DNA of 64,000 nucleotides from positions 37,847 through 101,846 of the forward strand of contig SIAN01000011.1 in NCBI GenBank assembly GCA_009691715.1, read 5' to 3'. Origin of the DNA: Planctomycetota bacterium. GTDB taxonomy: Bacteria > Planctomycetota > B15-G4 > SIAN01. Every line of letters starts with the position of its first letter. Position 1 is the first letter of the stretch. The notes under the pieces are model-generated. The model made no database searches. It had not been told where the DNA came from and worked only from the letters and a program-made list of their open reading frames with translations. Positions 48,759-57,380 of the stretch are shown here, piece by piece. The position numbers and the translations under genes were made by a program.

Positions 48759-50939
48759 CTCGATCGCGGCCGCGCCTTCGGTCACGCGGATCACGGCGTC
48801 GAGCGGCACGTCGCGGAATTGCTGCGTCGTCCGCGACGCCGGCCAACGCACTTCGAGTTCGACGATCCGCGTCGCGGCGCCGAGACCGAGTTCGAGCTGC
48901 AGGCTGTTGCCACCGAAGCTCGAGTTGCCGCCACCGTCGGCGTAAACATCGCGCTCGCCGCCCGGCTCGGCGATCCGCACGCGCACGCGCGTCCCGAGCC
49001 CGAACCGGTTCGACTTCACACCGACCAGACGCACGGTCAGCCAGCGGTGGCCGTAACCGGGATTATCGAAGCAGGCGTTGCGGAACGCGTCGTCGGGCAA
49101 CGCGCCGCCGAGCTGCGCGAACAGCTCCTGATCGCCGTCGCCGTCGAGATCGCCGAAGCTGACGCCGTGCCCCTTCTGCAGGTGGCCGGTGCCGGTCGTT
49201 GCGGACACGTCGAGGAAGCGCTTCCCGCCGTCGTTGCGATAGAGCACATTGGGGAATAGCGCGCTGTACTCGGGCGAGCCGGTCGAGAGATAGAGGTCAG
49301 GGAAGCCGTCGCCATCGATGTCGCCGAAGTTGCTGCCCATCGGGAACGCGACCCGATCGAGGCCGACCTGCTCGGTCACATCGACGAACCCGCCCTTCCC
49401 GTCATTTCGGTACAGCCGGTTCGTCTCGCAACGACGCGCACCCTGCACGAACCACGCTCCGACCGCCGCAGTCCGATCGCACTCGGGATAGGCGGTGGCG
49501 TAGAGATCAAGCCAGCCGTCGTTGTCGATGTCGAAGAAGAAGCTGCTGAAACTGTCGACCGGCTGATCGACCTTCAGCGCGCGGGCCACGTCGACGAACT
49601 GCTTGCCTCCCTGATTCCGGTACAGGTGGTTCGGCCCGTTCATCGTCGACACGGAGAGGTCGGGCCAGCCGTCGCGGTCGTAGTCGCCGAACGCGCAGCC
49701 CTTCACGAATCCGCAGCCGTGCAGCCCCCACTTCCGTGAGCCGTCCTCAAACGTGCCGTCGCCGCGATTGAGGAACAGCAGGCTCGGGTAGCGCTCGCCG
49801 GCGCCCTCGTAGCCAAGGAAGAGGTCGAGATCGCCATCGAGGTCGACATCGGCCATCGCCGCCGCCTGGCTCGGCGCGGAGATCTCGATGCCGGCCTCGA
49901 GCGTGCGGTCGAGGAAGGTGCCGTCTTGCTGCTGCATCAGCAACGAGTTCGGCAGTTCGCCCCAACCTCCCATCCAGCCGCCGCGCTGCACCAGCAGGTC
50001 AAGCCGTCCATCGTTGTCGGCGTCGAAGTGGAAGAGCTGCAGCCCGCCGAGCTGGCCGGCGAGCCCCAGCGCGGCGCTCACCTCCTCGAATTCCCCTGCC
50101 CGCCGCTGCAGAAAGAGCTTGAGCGGCGCGAGCGGCGCCATCGACGAGATCGCCACGTCGAGCCGCCCATCGCCGTCGAAGTCATCGAGGATCGAGCCGC
50201 CGGCCTGATTGGGCCCCTGCAGCCCGAGTGCGCCCGCGATGTCAGGATGCCGCGGCAACGCCTGCTCCGATTGCAACGCCGCCGTCAGCAACTGCGACGC
50301 CTCCGGAATGCCCTCGGGATGGCGCCCAAGCGTCATCACCGCGATGTTCAGCAGCCACGCCGCCGCCGCATCGTTCGGATCGAGTTCGAGCGCCCGCTGG
50401 AAGCAGACAATCGCTTTCTCACTCCCCGCCTGGTCAACATGGATTGCGCCGTCCTTGAGCGGGAAGAGGCAGCTGTCGGGTCCGTGGAGCGCGACGCAAT
50501 TCGCCCGCTCTCCGACCCGCAACCACGCGAGTCCGAACAACTTCGCGACGGCCTGCGCCGAGCGACGGTCGATCTTCGCACCGTTCGACGCATTGCAGAG
50601 CGCGGTCGCTCGATCGAGCTGCTCGATCGCCTCGTCGTAGCGCCCGAACTGCATCAGCAGCTCGGCGTAGTGCTGGCGCACCGGCAGCTCGAGCCGCGGG
50701 TCTTCCTTGGCGCGGAATCCAGCGATCTCCTTGGCGCACTTCTGCAGCGTCGCCTCGCCGAAGAACGGCGCGTTGCTGCGCGCGAGCTTCGCAGCGAAAT
50801 CGCGGAGCAACCGTTCCTTTCGATCTGGGACTGGCCGATCCGGGACCGGCGCCGCCGCCGGTGCGTCCTGCCGCAACCGCCAGCCCGGCGCAGCGGCGGC
50901 GATCAGCAGGAGCAGGAGCACGGTCGAGGCCGAACGCAT
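48753..50939 (-). CDS. CRTAC1-type protein: TPR-like N-terminus, FG-GAP/VCBS repeats, ASPIC/UnbV C-terminus
   Basis: This 728-aa secreted protein has the signal MRSASTVLLLLLIAAAAPGW. The N-terminal helical region includes YAELLMQFGRYDEAIEQLDR and the Cys/His motif NCVALHGPDSCLFPL. Then come many FG-GAP-type calcium loops, for example DFDGDGRLDVA, DADNDGRLDL, DVDLDGDLDLFLGYEG and DIDNDGWLDLYATAYP, forming a beta-propeller. An ASPIC/UnbV domain (WLTVRLVGVKSNRFGLGTRV, SSFGGNSLQLELGLG) ends it. Such proteins are extracellular with unknown ligands. Part of it is nearly identical in DNA to the next gene (see the repeat entries). It starts 20 bases after that gene's end. Confidence 0.88.
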   Translation of the reverse strand: MRSASTVLLLLLIAAAAPGWRLRQDAPAAAPVPDRPVPDRKERLLRDFAAKLARSNAPFFGEATLQKCAKEIAGFRAKEDPRLELPVRQHYAELLMQFGRYDEAIEQLDRATALCNASNGAKIDRRSAQAVAKLFGLAWLRVGERANCVALHGPDSCLFPLKDGAIHVDQAGSEKAIVCFQRALELDPNDAAAAWLLNIAVMTLGRHPEGIPEASQLLTAALQSEQALPRHPDIAGALGLQGPNQAGGSILDDFDGDGRLDVAISSMAPLAPLKLFLQRRAGEFEEVSAALGLAGQLGGLQLFHFDADNDGRLDLLVQRGGWMGGWGELPNSLLMQQQDGTFLDRTLEAGIEISAPSQAAAMADVDLDGDLDLFLGYEGAGERYPSLLFLNRGDGTFEDGSRKWGLHGCGFVKGCAFGDYDRDGWPDLSVSTMNGPNHLYRNQGGKQFVDVARALKVDQPVDSFSSFFFDIDNDGWLDLYATAYPECDRTAAVGAWFVQGARRCETNRLYRNDGKGGFVDVTEQVGLDRVAFPMGSNFGDIDGDGFPDLYLSTGSPEYSALFPNVLYRNDGGKRFLDVSATTGTGHLQKGHGVSFGDLDGDGDQELFAQLGGALPDDAFRNACFDNPGYGHRWLTVRLVGVKSNRFGLGTRVRVRIAEPGGERDVYADGGGNSSFGGNSLQLELGLGAATRIVELEVRWPASRTTQQFRDVPLDAVIRVTEGAAAIER
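49665..49960 (-). repeat. Near-identical 296-bp patch shared with 51742-52037 (copy A)
   Basis: This segment matches 51742-52037 without length change. Bases 49706-49847 are identical (142 bp) to 51783-51924, and differences on either side are few. It encodes about 97 residues with two substitutions (Asp/Glu and Val/Gly). Flanking parts of the two genes are much more diverged. Confidence 0.9.
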
Positions 50940-50958
50940 GCCGGGCAGGATAGCGCCG

Positions 50959-52902
50959 TCATTCCACGGCTGCGGCTCCCGCGACGAGTTCGAGCGCCGC
51001 CTTCCCCTCCACGACTCGCACGATCCGATCGAGCGGCACATCGACGAACGACTGCTTCGTGCGCGACGCGGGCCACTCGACCTCGAGTTCGAGGATCTTC
51101 GACGCGTCTCCGAGCCCGATCTCCTCCAAGAAGCTGTCGCCGCCGAAGCTCGAGCAGGCGCCGACGTAGCCGTACACGTCGCGCGTTTCGTCACCGTCGG
51201 CGAAGCGGACGCGGATCCGCGCGCCGAGCCCGAAGCGATTCGACTTCGCGCCCTGAAGGCGAACCGTCAGCCAGTGGTGGCCGTGGCCGGGGTTGATGTA
51301 GCAGGCGTTCGCGAAAGTGTCGTCGGCGTACGCGCCGCCCGTCTGCGCGAAGACGTCCTGATCGCCGTCGCCGTCGAAGTCAGCGAACCCGACGCCGTGG
51401 CCCTTCTGCAACAGCCCGGTCCCGCTCGCCGTCGTCACGTCCTGGAACTTGATGCCGCCGGCGTTCCGGTACTTCACGTTGGGGAAGAGCGTGGCGTAGT
51501 CGGGCGCGCCGGTCGCAGGATAGATGTCGTTCCAGCCGTCGTTGTCGAGATCGCCGAACGAGCTGCCCATCGGGAACGCGACGCGGTCGAGCCCGACCTT
51601 CGCCGTGACGTCCTCAAACCCTCCCAGACGGTTGTTGCGGTAGAGCTTGTTCAGTTCGCACGACGCCACGCCCTCGACCCACCACTTGCCCATCGCGCCG
51701 GTCCGGTCGATGTTCGGGTAGCCGCTGGCGTAGAGATCAAGCCAGCCGTCGCGGTCGTAATCGCCGAACGCGCAGCCCTTCCCGAATCCGCAGCCGTGCA
51801 GCCCCCACTTCCGTGAGCCGTCCTCAAACGTGCCGTCGCCGCGATTGAGGAACAGCAGGCTCGGGTAGCGCTCGCCGGCGCCCTCGTAGCCAAGGAAGAG
51901 GTCGAGATCGCCATCGAGGTCGACTTCGGCCATCGCCGCCGCCTGGCTCGGAGCGGAGATCTCGATGCCGGCCTCGAGCGTTCGATCGAGGAAGGTGCCG
52001 TCTTGCTGCTGCATCAGCAGTGAGTTCGGCAGCTCGCCTGACGTTCCCATCCAGCCGCCGCGCTGCACCAGGAGGTCGAGCCGCCCGTTGTTGTCGGCGT
52101 CGAAGTGGAAGACCTGGAGCCCGCCGAGCTGGCCGGCGCGGCCGACGGCGTCGGTCACCTCGTCAAACTTGCCGCTGTCGCGCTGCAGCCAGAGTCGAAG
52201 CGGGGTCCTCGTGTCCATCGACGACACGACCAGGTCGATCCGGCCATCGCCGTTGAAGTCGTCGAAGATCGATCCGCCAGCGCGATTGGCGCCAGTGATG
52301 CCGAGCGCCGCCGCGCGGTCGAACATGCGCGGCATCTCGTGCTCCGAACGGAGCTTCTCTGGCGGGATGCGCCACTGCTCCGGAACCGAGTCGGGGTAGG
52401 TGCCGAGCGTCGTCGCCGCCACGTTCAGCAGCCACATCGCCGCCGTTTCGGTGGGGACGCGCTCCAGCAGGCGGGTGAACCAGCGCATCGCCGCTTCGCT
52501 GCCGTCGCGATCGACGTGGATCGCCGCGCCGGCGAGCGGGAACAGGCAGCTGCCCTGGTTGTGCCGGCCGATGCAGTTCTGGAGCTCGCCCTTGCGCATC
52601 GAGACGACGCCGAGGTCCTTCAACACCTGCCGGATCGCGCGCGGCTCATGGATCGCCTCCGCCATCTCGAGCGCCTTCTCGAGCTGAACGAGCGCCTCGT
52701 CGTAGCGACCGTACTGCGCGAGCAGGTCGGCGTACTTTCCGTGGACCTTCAACCGTTCGGCGGCCTCGCGCAGGAGGACCGACTTCCGGTCCATCGGGAG
52801 CACGCCACCCGAGGGGCGAGCGGCCGGTTCATGGCAGCAGCTCTTCTTCTCCGGGTCGTCCTGGGTCGCGCGCGCGGCGGGCGCTGCGAACGCTCCGATC
52901 AC
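50959..52902 (-). CDS. CRTAC1-type protein, tandem paralogue (start uncertain)
   Basis: This protein is 647 aa from GTG at 52902. The frame continues upstream as a good signal peptide (LIAPLISSWPLALAAV then IGAFAAPAARA), but no ATG, GTG or TTG is found before it, so the true start may be unusual (a CTG at 52959 is possible). The mature part has YADLLAQYGRYDEALVQLEK, the motif NCIGRHNQGSCLFPL, FG-GAP loops (DFNGDGRIDLVVSS, DADNNGRLDLL, DVDLDGDLDLFLGYEG-like) and ASPIC/UnbV (WLTVRLQGAKSNRFGLGARI). It is co-directional with the paralogue downstream and presumably secreted. Confidence 0.85.
   Translation of the reverse strand: MIGAFAAPAARATQDDPEKKSCCHEPAARPSGGVLPMDRKSVLLREAAERLKVHGKYADLLAQYGRYDEALVQLEKALEMAEAIHEPRAIRQVLKDLGVVSMRKGELQNCIGRHNQGSCLFPLAGAAIHVDRDGSEAAMRWFTRLLERVPTETAAMWLLNVAATTLGTYPDSVPEQWRIPPEKLRSEHEMPRMFDRAAALGITGANRAGGSIFDDFNGDGRIDLVVSSMDTRTPLRLWLQRDSGKFDEVTDAVGRAGQLGGLQVFHFDADNNGRLDLLVQRGGWMGTSGELPNSLLMQQQDGTFLDRTLEAGIEISAPSQAAAMAEVDLDGDLDLFLGYEGAGERYPSLLFLNRGDGTFEDGSRKWGLHGCGFGKGCAFGDYDRDGWLDLYASGYPNIDRTGAMGKWWVEGVASCELNKLYRNNRLGGFEDVTAKVGLDRVAFPMGSSFGDLDNDGWNDIYPATGAPDYATLFPNVKYRNAGGIKFQDVTTASGTGLLQKGHGVGFADFDGDGDQDVFAQTGGAYADDTFANACYINPGHGHHWLTVRLQGAKSNRFGLGARIRVRFADGDETRDVYGYVGACSSFGGDSFLEEIGLGDASKILELEVEWPASRTKQSFVDVPLDRIVRVVEGKAALELVAGAAAVE
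51742..52037 (-). repeat. Near-identical 296-bp patch shared with 49665-49960 (copy B)
   Basis: Partner of the segment at 49665-49960. The boundaries fall within the propeller-coding region, starting near the LPNSLLMQQQDG element and ending near YDRDGW. The patch pattern points to gene conversion or recent unequal exchange rather than shared constraint. Confidence 0.9.
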
Positions 52903-53148
52903 CGCGGCAAGGGCGAGCGGCCAGCTGGAAATCAGCGGGGCGATCAGGGAGCGCGTCAGGGGTAGGTTTCCGGCGGAGAGTGCGCGCGGCAGACTGCGCG
53001 CAGGGTGGCGACGAAGGCACGTTGCGTTCCGCGCGCCCTCCCGGAAAAGGCAACCTTCCGCGAGTCATTCCGGCCCTTTGGCGGCGTCGGTTGAGGCGAC
53101 TCGCCAGCGGAGTTCGTCGAAACGGAAACGAATGCAAGGAGCGCCGCA

Positions 53149-54762
53149 ATGGCGACGCCGTGGCAACGACCCAATGGTGGCACGATCGGCGAGTTGATCG
53201 CTCGCCTCGCGCACTCCTTTCCGCATGCCGAGGCGCTGGTCGAACCGGCGCGCGCGATCCGGCTCGACTTCGCGGCGCTCGAAGCGTCGAGCGCGACCGT
53301 GGCACGCGCCTTCCTGGCGCTCGGGATCGGTCGCGGCGATCGCGTGACGGTGTGGGCCGAGAACGTCGCGGAGTGGGTGCTCCTCGAACTCGGGCTGGCG
53401 CGAATAGGCGCGATCCTGGTCACGGCCAACACCGCGCTCAAGGCTCCCGAGATCGAGTACCTGCTGGCGCAGTCGCAGTCGTGCGCCGTCGTCTTCACGG
53501 TCGGGGCGCCGAACCACTCCTACGTCGAGGCGCTCGCATCCGTGCGCGAGCGACTGCCGCTGCTGCGCTACGCGGTCTTCCTCGGCGACCGCGCCGCCAC
53601 GCCCGCCTTCGCGCAGCACTGGGACTCGCTGCTGGCGCGCGCTCCCGAAGTTTCATTGGCGACGCTGCGCACTCTCGAAGCGTCGCTCGGCGAGCACGAC
53701 GTGATCAACATGCAGTACACGTCGGGCACGACCGGCTTCCCGAAGGGCGTGATGCTCACGCACAAGAACCTGCTCCACAACGCCTGCGCGATCGGCACCA
53801 AGCTCGGCTACCAGCCCGGCGAGCGCCTCGCGCTGACGGTGCCGCTCTTCCACTGCTTCGGCTGCGTCGTCGGCACGCTCGGCGCCTATGTCTCGGCGGC
53901 GGCGCTCTGCCTGCTCGACCGTTTCGATGCGGCGCGCGCCCTCGACCTCGTGGAGAAGGAGCGCTGCACGCTGCTCTATGGCGTGCCGACGATGTTCCGC
54001 CTCATGGTCGAGGAGCAGCAGAAGAAGCCGCGCAATCTCGCCACGCTGCGCGCCGGGATCATGGGCGGCGCGCCGTGCCCCGAGGCGTTGGTGAAACAGC
54101 TCGCCACCACACTCCACCTGCCGGAAGCGGTGGCTGCGTACGGCCTCACCGAATGCAGCCCCGGCGTCACGATGAACCACCCGCACGACTCGCTCGAGCT
54201 GCGCGCGACGACCTGCGGCCGGCCATTGCCCGAGATCGCGGTGCAGGTGGTCGATCCAGCGACGCTCGCGCCACTCGCGGCGGGCGCGACCGGCGAACTT
54301 TGGGTGCGCGGGCCGTGCACGATGAAGGGCTACTGGGGCAGGCCCGAGGCGACCGCTGAAGTGCTGCGCCCCGACGGTTGGTTGCGCACTGGCGACCTCG
54401 CGACCATCGACGGCGACGGATACGTCCGCATCGTTGGCCGCCTGAAGGAGATGGTGATCCGCGGCGGCGAAAACGTCTATCCGGTCGAAGTCGAGGCCGC
54501 GCTGCGCCGCCATCCAGGCATCCGCGACGTCGCGGTGTTCGGACTGCCCGACGCGATCTACGGCGAAGAAGTACGCGCAGCATTCCTGCCGGCGACCGAT
54601 CCGCCGCCGACCGACGCGGAACTGCGCGAATTCCTCAAGGCGCGCCTCGCCGGCGTCAAGATCCCGAGCCGCTTCCACGCGCTCGACGCCTTCCCGATGA
54701 CGGCGAGCGGCAAGGTCCAGAAGTGGCGTCTGGTCGAGCGCTTCAGCGGAGGCGCGAGCTGA
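53149..54762 (+). CDS. Acyl-CoA synthetase (AMP-binding family)
   Basis: This 537-aa enzyme has ANL superfamily motifs: MQYTSGTTGFPKGVMLTHKN (P-loop), AAYGLTECSPGVTMNHP, GELWVRGPCTMKGYWG, DGWLRTGDLATIDGDGYVRI, GRLKEMVIRGGENVYPVEVE and MTASGKVQKWRL with the catalytic Lys. It activates a carboxylic acid to acyl-AMP then acyl-CoA. The LTECSPGVT signature is typical of medium/long-chain enzymes. AAGGAG lies upstream of the ATG. It has no nearby partner gene of lipid metabolism. Confidence 0.93.
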   Translation: MATPWQRPNGGTIGELIARLAHSFPHAEALVEPARAIRLDFAALEASSATVARAFLALGIGRGDRVTVWAENVAEWVLLELGLARIGAILVTANTALKAPEIEYLLAQSQSCAVVFTVGAPNHSYVEALASVRERLPLLRYAVFLGDRAATPAFAQHWDSLLARAPEVSLATLRTLEASLGEHDVINMQYTSGTTGFPKGVMLTHKNLLHNACAIGTKLGYQPGERLALTVPLFHCFGCVVGTLGAYVSAAALCLLDRFDAARALDLVEKERCTLLYGVPTMFRLMVEEQQKKPRNLATLRAGIMGGAPCPEALVKQLATTLHLPEAVAAYGLTECSPGVTMNHPHDSLELRATTCGRPLPEIAVQVVDPATLAPLAAGATGELWVRGPCTMKGYWGRPEATAEVLRPDGWLRTGDLATIDGDGYVRIVGRLKEMVIRGGENVYPVEVEAALRRHPGIRDVAVFGLPDAIYGEEVRAAFLPATDPPPTDAELREFLKARLAGVKIPSRFHALDAFPMTASGKVQKWRLVERFSGGAS

Positions 54763-54962
54763 CAGGGGCGCACCGCGCGAGTGGCGGCACCAGTGGCCCC
54801 GCCCCTCGTTGCGACGAGCGCTTCCCTCCCGCTCGCGCAGCACGCCAAAGCCGACGTGGTTCTCGCGACACGCCGTCTCTACTGGGACCTATCGGCGGAT
54901 GCATCACCTGCGCGCACCTGCGATTTGGCGAGTTTTCCCTACCCGGGCGGCCAAGCGTTCCG

Positions 54963-55889
54963 TCAGCGTTCGAGCAGCTCTTCCAGGATCTGCTTCCGCG
55001 GATCGAACCCGGCGAGCTTCACCCGCTGCGGCACGCCCCCCGGCAGCGCGGCGCGCGGGGCCAACCCGATCAATTCGCTCTCCAGGATCTCGACGCCGGC
55101 AGCGCGGGCGAGGCGCTCGATCTCGACGTAGACCTTCTCGATCGAGGTGACGGTGTAGTTGGTGAGGTTCATCGAGACTTGCGCGAGCTTGCGGTCGGCG
55201 AGCTCGAAGCCCATCGCCTTGACCGACTTCAAGCCGCCGTCCTTCTCCCGGATCTGTTTGGCGATCGACTTGGCGAGCTTCACGTCGGGGCTCTGCAGGT
55301 TGACGTTGTAGGCGACCAGGAAGAAACGGGCGCCGACCGCGACGGCGCCGGCGGTCGGGTGGATCTTCGGCGGGCCGAAGTCGGGGTGACGCGCGGGATC
55401 CTTGCCGATCAGATCGCGCAGCCCCTCGAACTGGCCGGAACGCACGTCGGCGAGGTTGCGCCGCTCTGGACGAGTGGCCGCTTCCTCGTAGAAGAAGACC
55501 GGGATCGCGAGATCCTCGCCGATCCGCCGACCGACGCGACGAGCGAGCGCAACGCACGCTTCCATGCTGGCGCCGCGTACCGGCACGAACGGGACGACGT
55601 CGGTCGCGCCCATGCGCGGATGCTCGCCCTTGTGGCCGTTCAGGTCGATCCTCTCACGCGCCGCGGCAACGCAGGCGAACGCCGCCTTCTCCACTTCCTT
55701 GATCGTGCCGGCGAAGGTCAGGACCGCCCGATTGTGGTTCGCGTCCATTTCGCGATCGAGCAGCTTGACGGCACCGGCGGCGAGCGCGGCCGCGACGATC
55801 GCGTCGATCACCTCGGGGCGCTTGCCCTCGGAGAAGTTGGGCACGCACTCGATGATCTCGGGTGGTGGGAGCGCGTCGGCAGGACTCAT
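54963..55889 (-). CDS. ftcD: Glutamate formimidoyltransferase
   Basis: This 308-aa enzyme transfers the formimino group from N-formimino-L-glutamate to tetrahydrofolate (histidine degradation). It begins IIECVPNFSEGKRPEVIDAI and contains LDREMDANHNRAVLTFAG, HKGEHPRMGATDVVPFVPVR, PVFFYEEAA, FLVAYNVNLQSPDVKLAKSI and QVSMNLTNYTVT. Only the formiminotransferase part is present; the C-terminal cyclodeaminase domain of the animal enzyme is lacking, as in many bacteria. It follows hutI in the same direction, which supports the role. Confidence 0.94.
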   Translation of the reverse strand: MSPADALPPPEIIECVPNFSEGKRPEVIDAIVAAALAAGAVKLLDREMDANHNRAVLTFAGTIKEVEKAAFACVAAARERIDLNGHKGEHPRMGATDVVPFVPVRGASMEACVALARRVGRRIGEDLAIPVFFYEEAATRPERRNLADVRSGQFEGLRDLIGKDPARHPDFGPPKIHPTAGAVAVGARFFLVAYNVNLQSPDVKLAKSIAKQIREKDGGLKSVKAMGFELADRKLAQVSMNLTNYTVTSIEKVYVEIERLARAAGVEILESELIGLAPRAALPGGVPQRVKLAGFDPRKQILEELLER

Positions 55890-55918
55890 CGCAGTGATTC
55901 CTCGAGGAAGAACTTTGG

Positions 55919-57205
55919 TCAGGTCGGGAGCGGCGGCGCGCCGAACGCTCCGAACGCGCGCGGATCGAGCAGCTCTCCGCGCGCCAGCACGCGCTCGATC
56001 GGGCCCTCGGCGAAACGGTAGCCGAGCAGCTGATGGCTGCCGCCGCGGATCAGCACCGCATCCGCCGACAGGCCCGGCAGCAGCGCACCACACTCGTCGG
56101 CGAGACCGAGCGACGCCGCGGCGTTGGCAGTCGCCGCGGTCAACGCCTCGGCGATCGTCATCCGCAGCACCGCGCACGCCATCGCCATCAGCAGCAGCGG
56201 CGACTGCAGGTACGAAGTGCCGGGATTGAAGTCGGTCGCGATCGCCACCGGCAGGCCGCGCTCGATCATCCGCCGCGCGGGCGGCGCCTTCTTCGCCAGC
56301 GCGAAGACAGTGCCCGGCAGCAGCACCGGCGTCACGTTGGCCGCCCCCATCGCGTCGATCGTCGCGTCGTCGACGTGGATCAGATGGTCGGCGCTCGCGG
56401 CACCAAGTTCCGCAGCGAGGCGCGCCCCGCCGCTCGGTCCAAGTTCCTCGGCGTGGATGCGCAGACCGAGCCCGAGATCGCGCGCCGCCATCAGCACCGC
56501 GCGCGCCTCGTCGACCGTGAAGGCGCCCACATCGCAGAACACATCGCAGTAACGCGCCAGCCCGAGCCGCTTCACTTCGGGCAGCATCTGGGTGGTGAGC
56601 TCGCGCACGTAGTCGCCACGCCGATCGCGGAACTCTCTAGGCATCTGGTGGGCGCCGAGAAAGGTCGGCACCACGCGCAATGGCAGCGCTGCCGCCTCGC
56701 GCGCCAGCAGTTCGAGCGAACGCCGTTCATCGCGCCAGGTGAGGCCATAGCCGCTCTTGCACTCGACCGTGGTGGTGCCGGCCGCGAGGAAGCCGCGCAG
56801 ATGGCCGCGCAGGCAGGCCGCAAGCGTCGCGTCATCCGCCGCGCGCAGATCGTCGACCGAGCGGAAGATGCCGCCGCCCTGCCGCGTGATCTCCTCGTAG
56901 GAGACGCCGCGCAGCCGCAGGTCGAATTCACGCTCGCGGGTGGCGACGAACGCCGGATGGGTGTGGGCGTCGACGAAACCCGGCACGATGAAGCAGCCGC
57001 GCGCGTCGTGGACGATCGCTGCGCGGTAGCGGGCCTGGATCTCGGCCGTCGTGCCGACCGCCACGATCCGCCCACCGCGAACCGCGAGCGCACCATCACG
57101 AATGACGGTGAGCTGATCTTGCTCGGCGCCGCGGCGCGGCCCGCGACCCGCGGGAGTCGCTAGCTCCTCGGCATGGACGACCAGCAGGTCGACGTCGGTG
57201 CTCAC
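55919..57205 (-). CDS. hutI: Imidazolonepropionase
   Basis: This 428-aa amidohydrolase converts imidazolone-5-propanoate to N-formimino-L-glutamate. Metal and substrate motifs are VPGFVDAHTHPAF, TRQGGGIFRSV, ECKSGYGLTW, GAHQMPREF, RIHAEELGPSGGA, SADHLIHVDD and AIATDFNPGTS. The GTG at 57205 has an AGAGG-type ribosome-binding site and gives the family's normal N-terminus; an upstream GTG at 57271 is possible. The product is the substrate of FtcD, encoded 29 bases downstream. hutH and hutU are not in this window. Confidence 0.95.
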   Translation of the reverse strand: MSTDVDLLVVHAEELATPAGRGPRRGAEQDQLTVIRDGALAVRGGRIVAVGTTAEIQARYRAAIVHDARGCFIVPGFVDAHTHPAFVATREREFDLRLRGVSYEEITRQGGGIFRSVDDLRAADDATLAACLRGHLRGFLAAGTTTVECKSGYGLTWRDERRSLELLAREAAALPLRVVPTFLGAHQMPREFRDRRGDYVRELTTQMLPEVKRLGLARYCDVFCDVGAFTVDEARAVLMAARDLGLGLRIHAEELGPSGGARLAAELGAASADHLIHVDDATIDAMGAANVTPVLLPGTVFALAKKAPPARRMIERGLPVAIATDFNPGTSYLQSPLLLMAMACAVLRMTIAEALTAATANAAASLGLADECGALLPGLSADAVLIRGGSHQLLGYRFAEGPIERVLARGELLDPRAFGAFGAPPLPT

Positions 57206-57380
57206 GCGCAGGTCCGCCTCTGGCCGCTCGGAACGGGAGGGGCGCGATTGTACGGGCGCGGAAGCAGCCACCGCGTTCCGGCTTCAAGCGTGCTTGCGGC
57301 GGGAAAAACGTTCGTGCCGCGCCAGTCCGACCGAACGCCGATCGATGAAGCAGTCGATCTGCGTCCCGGAGCAACGCACT

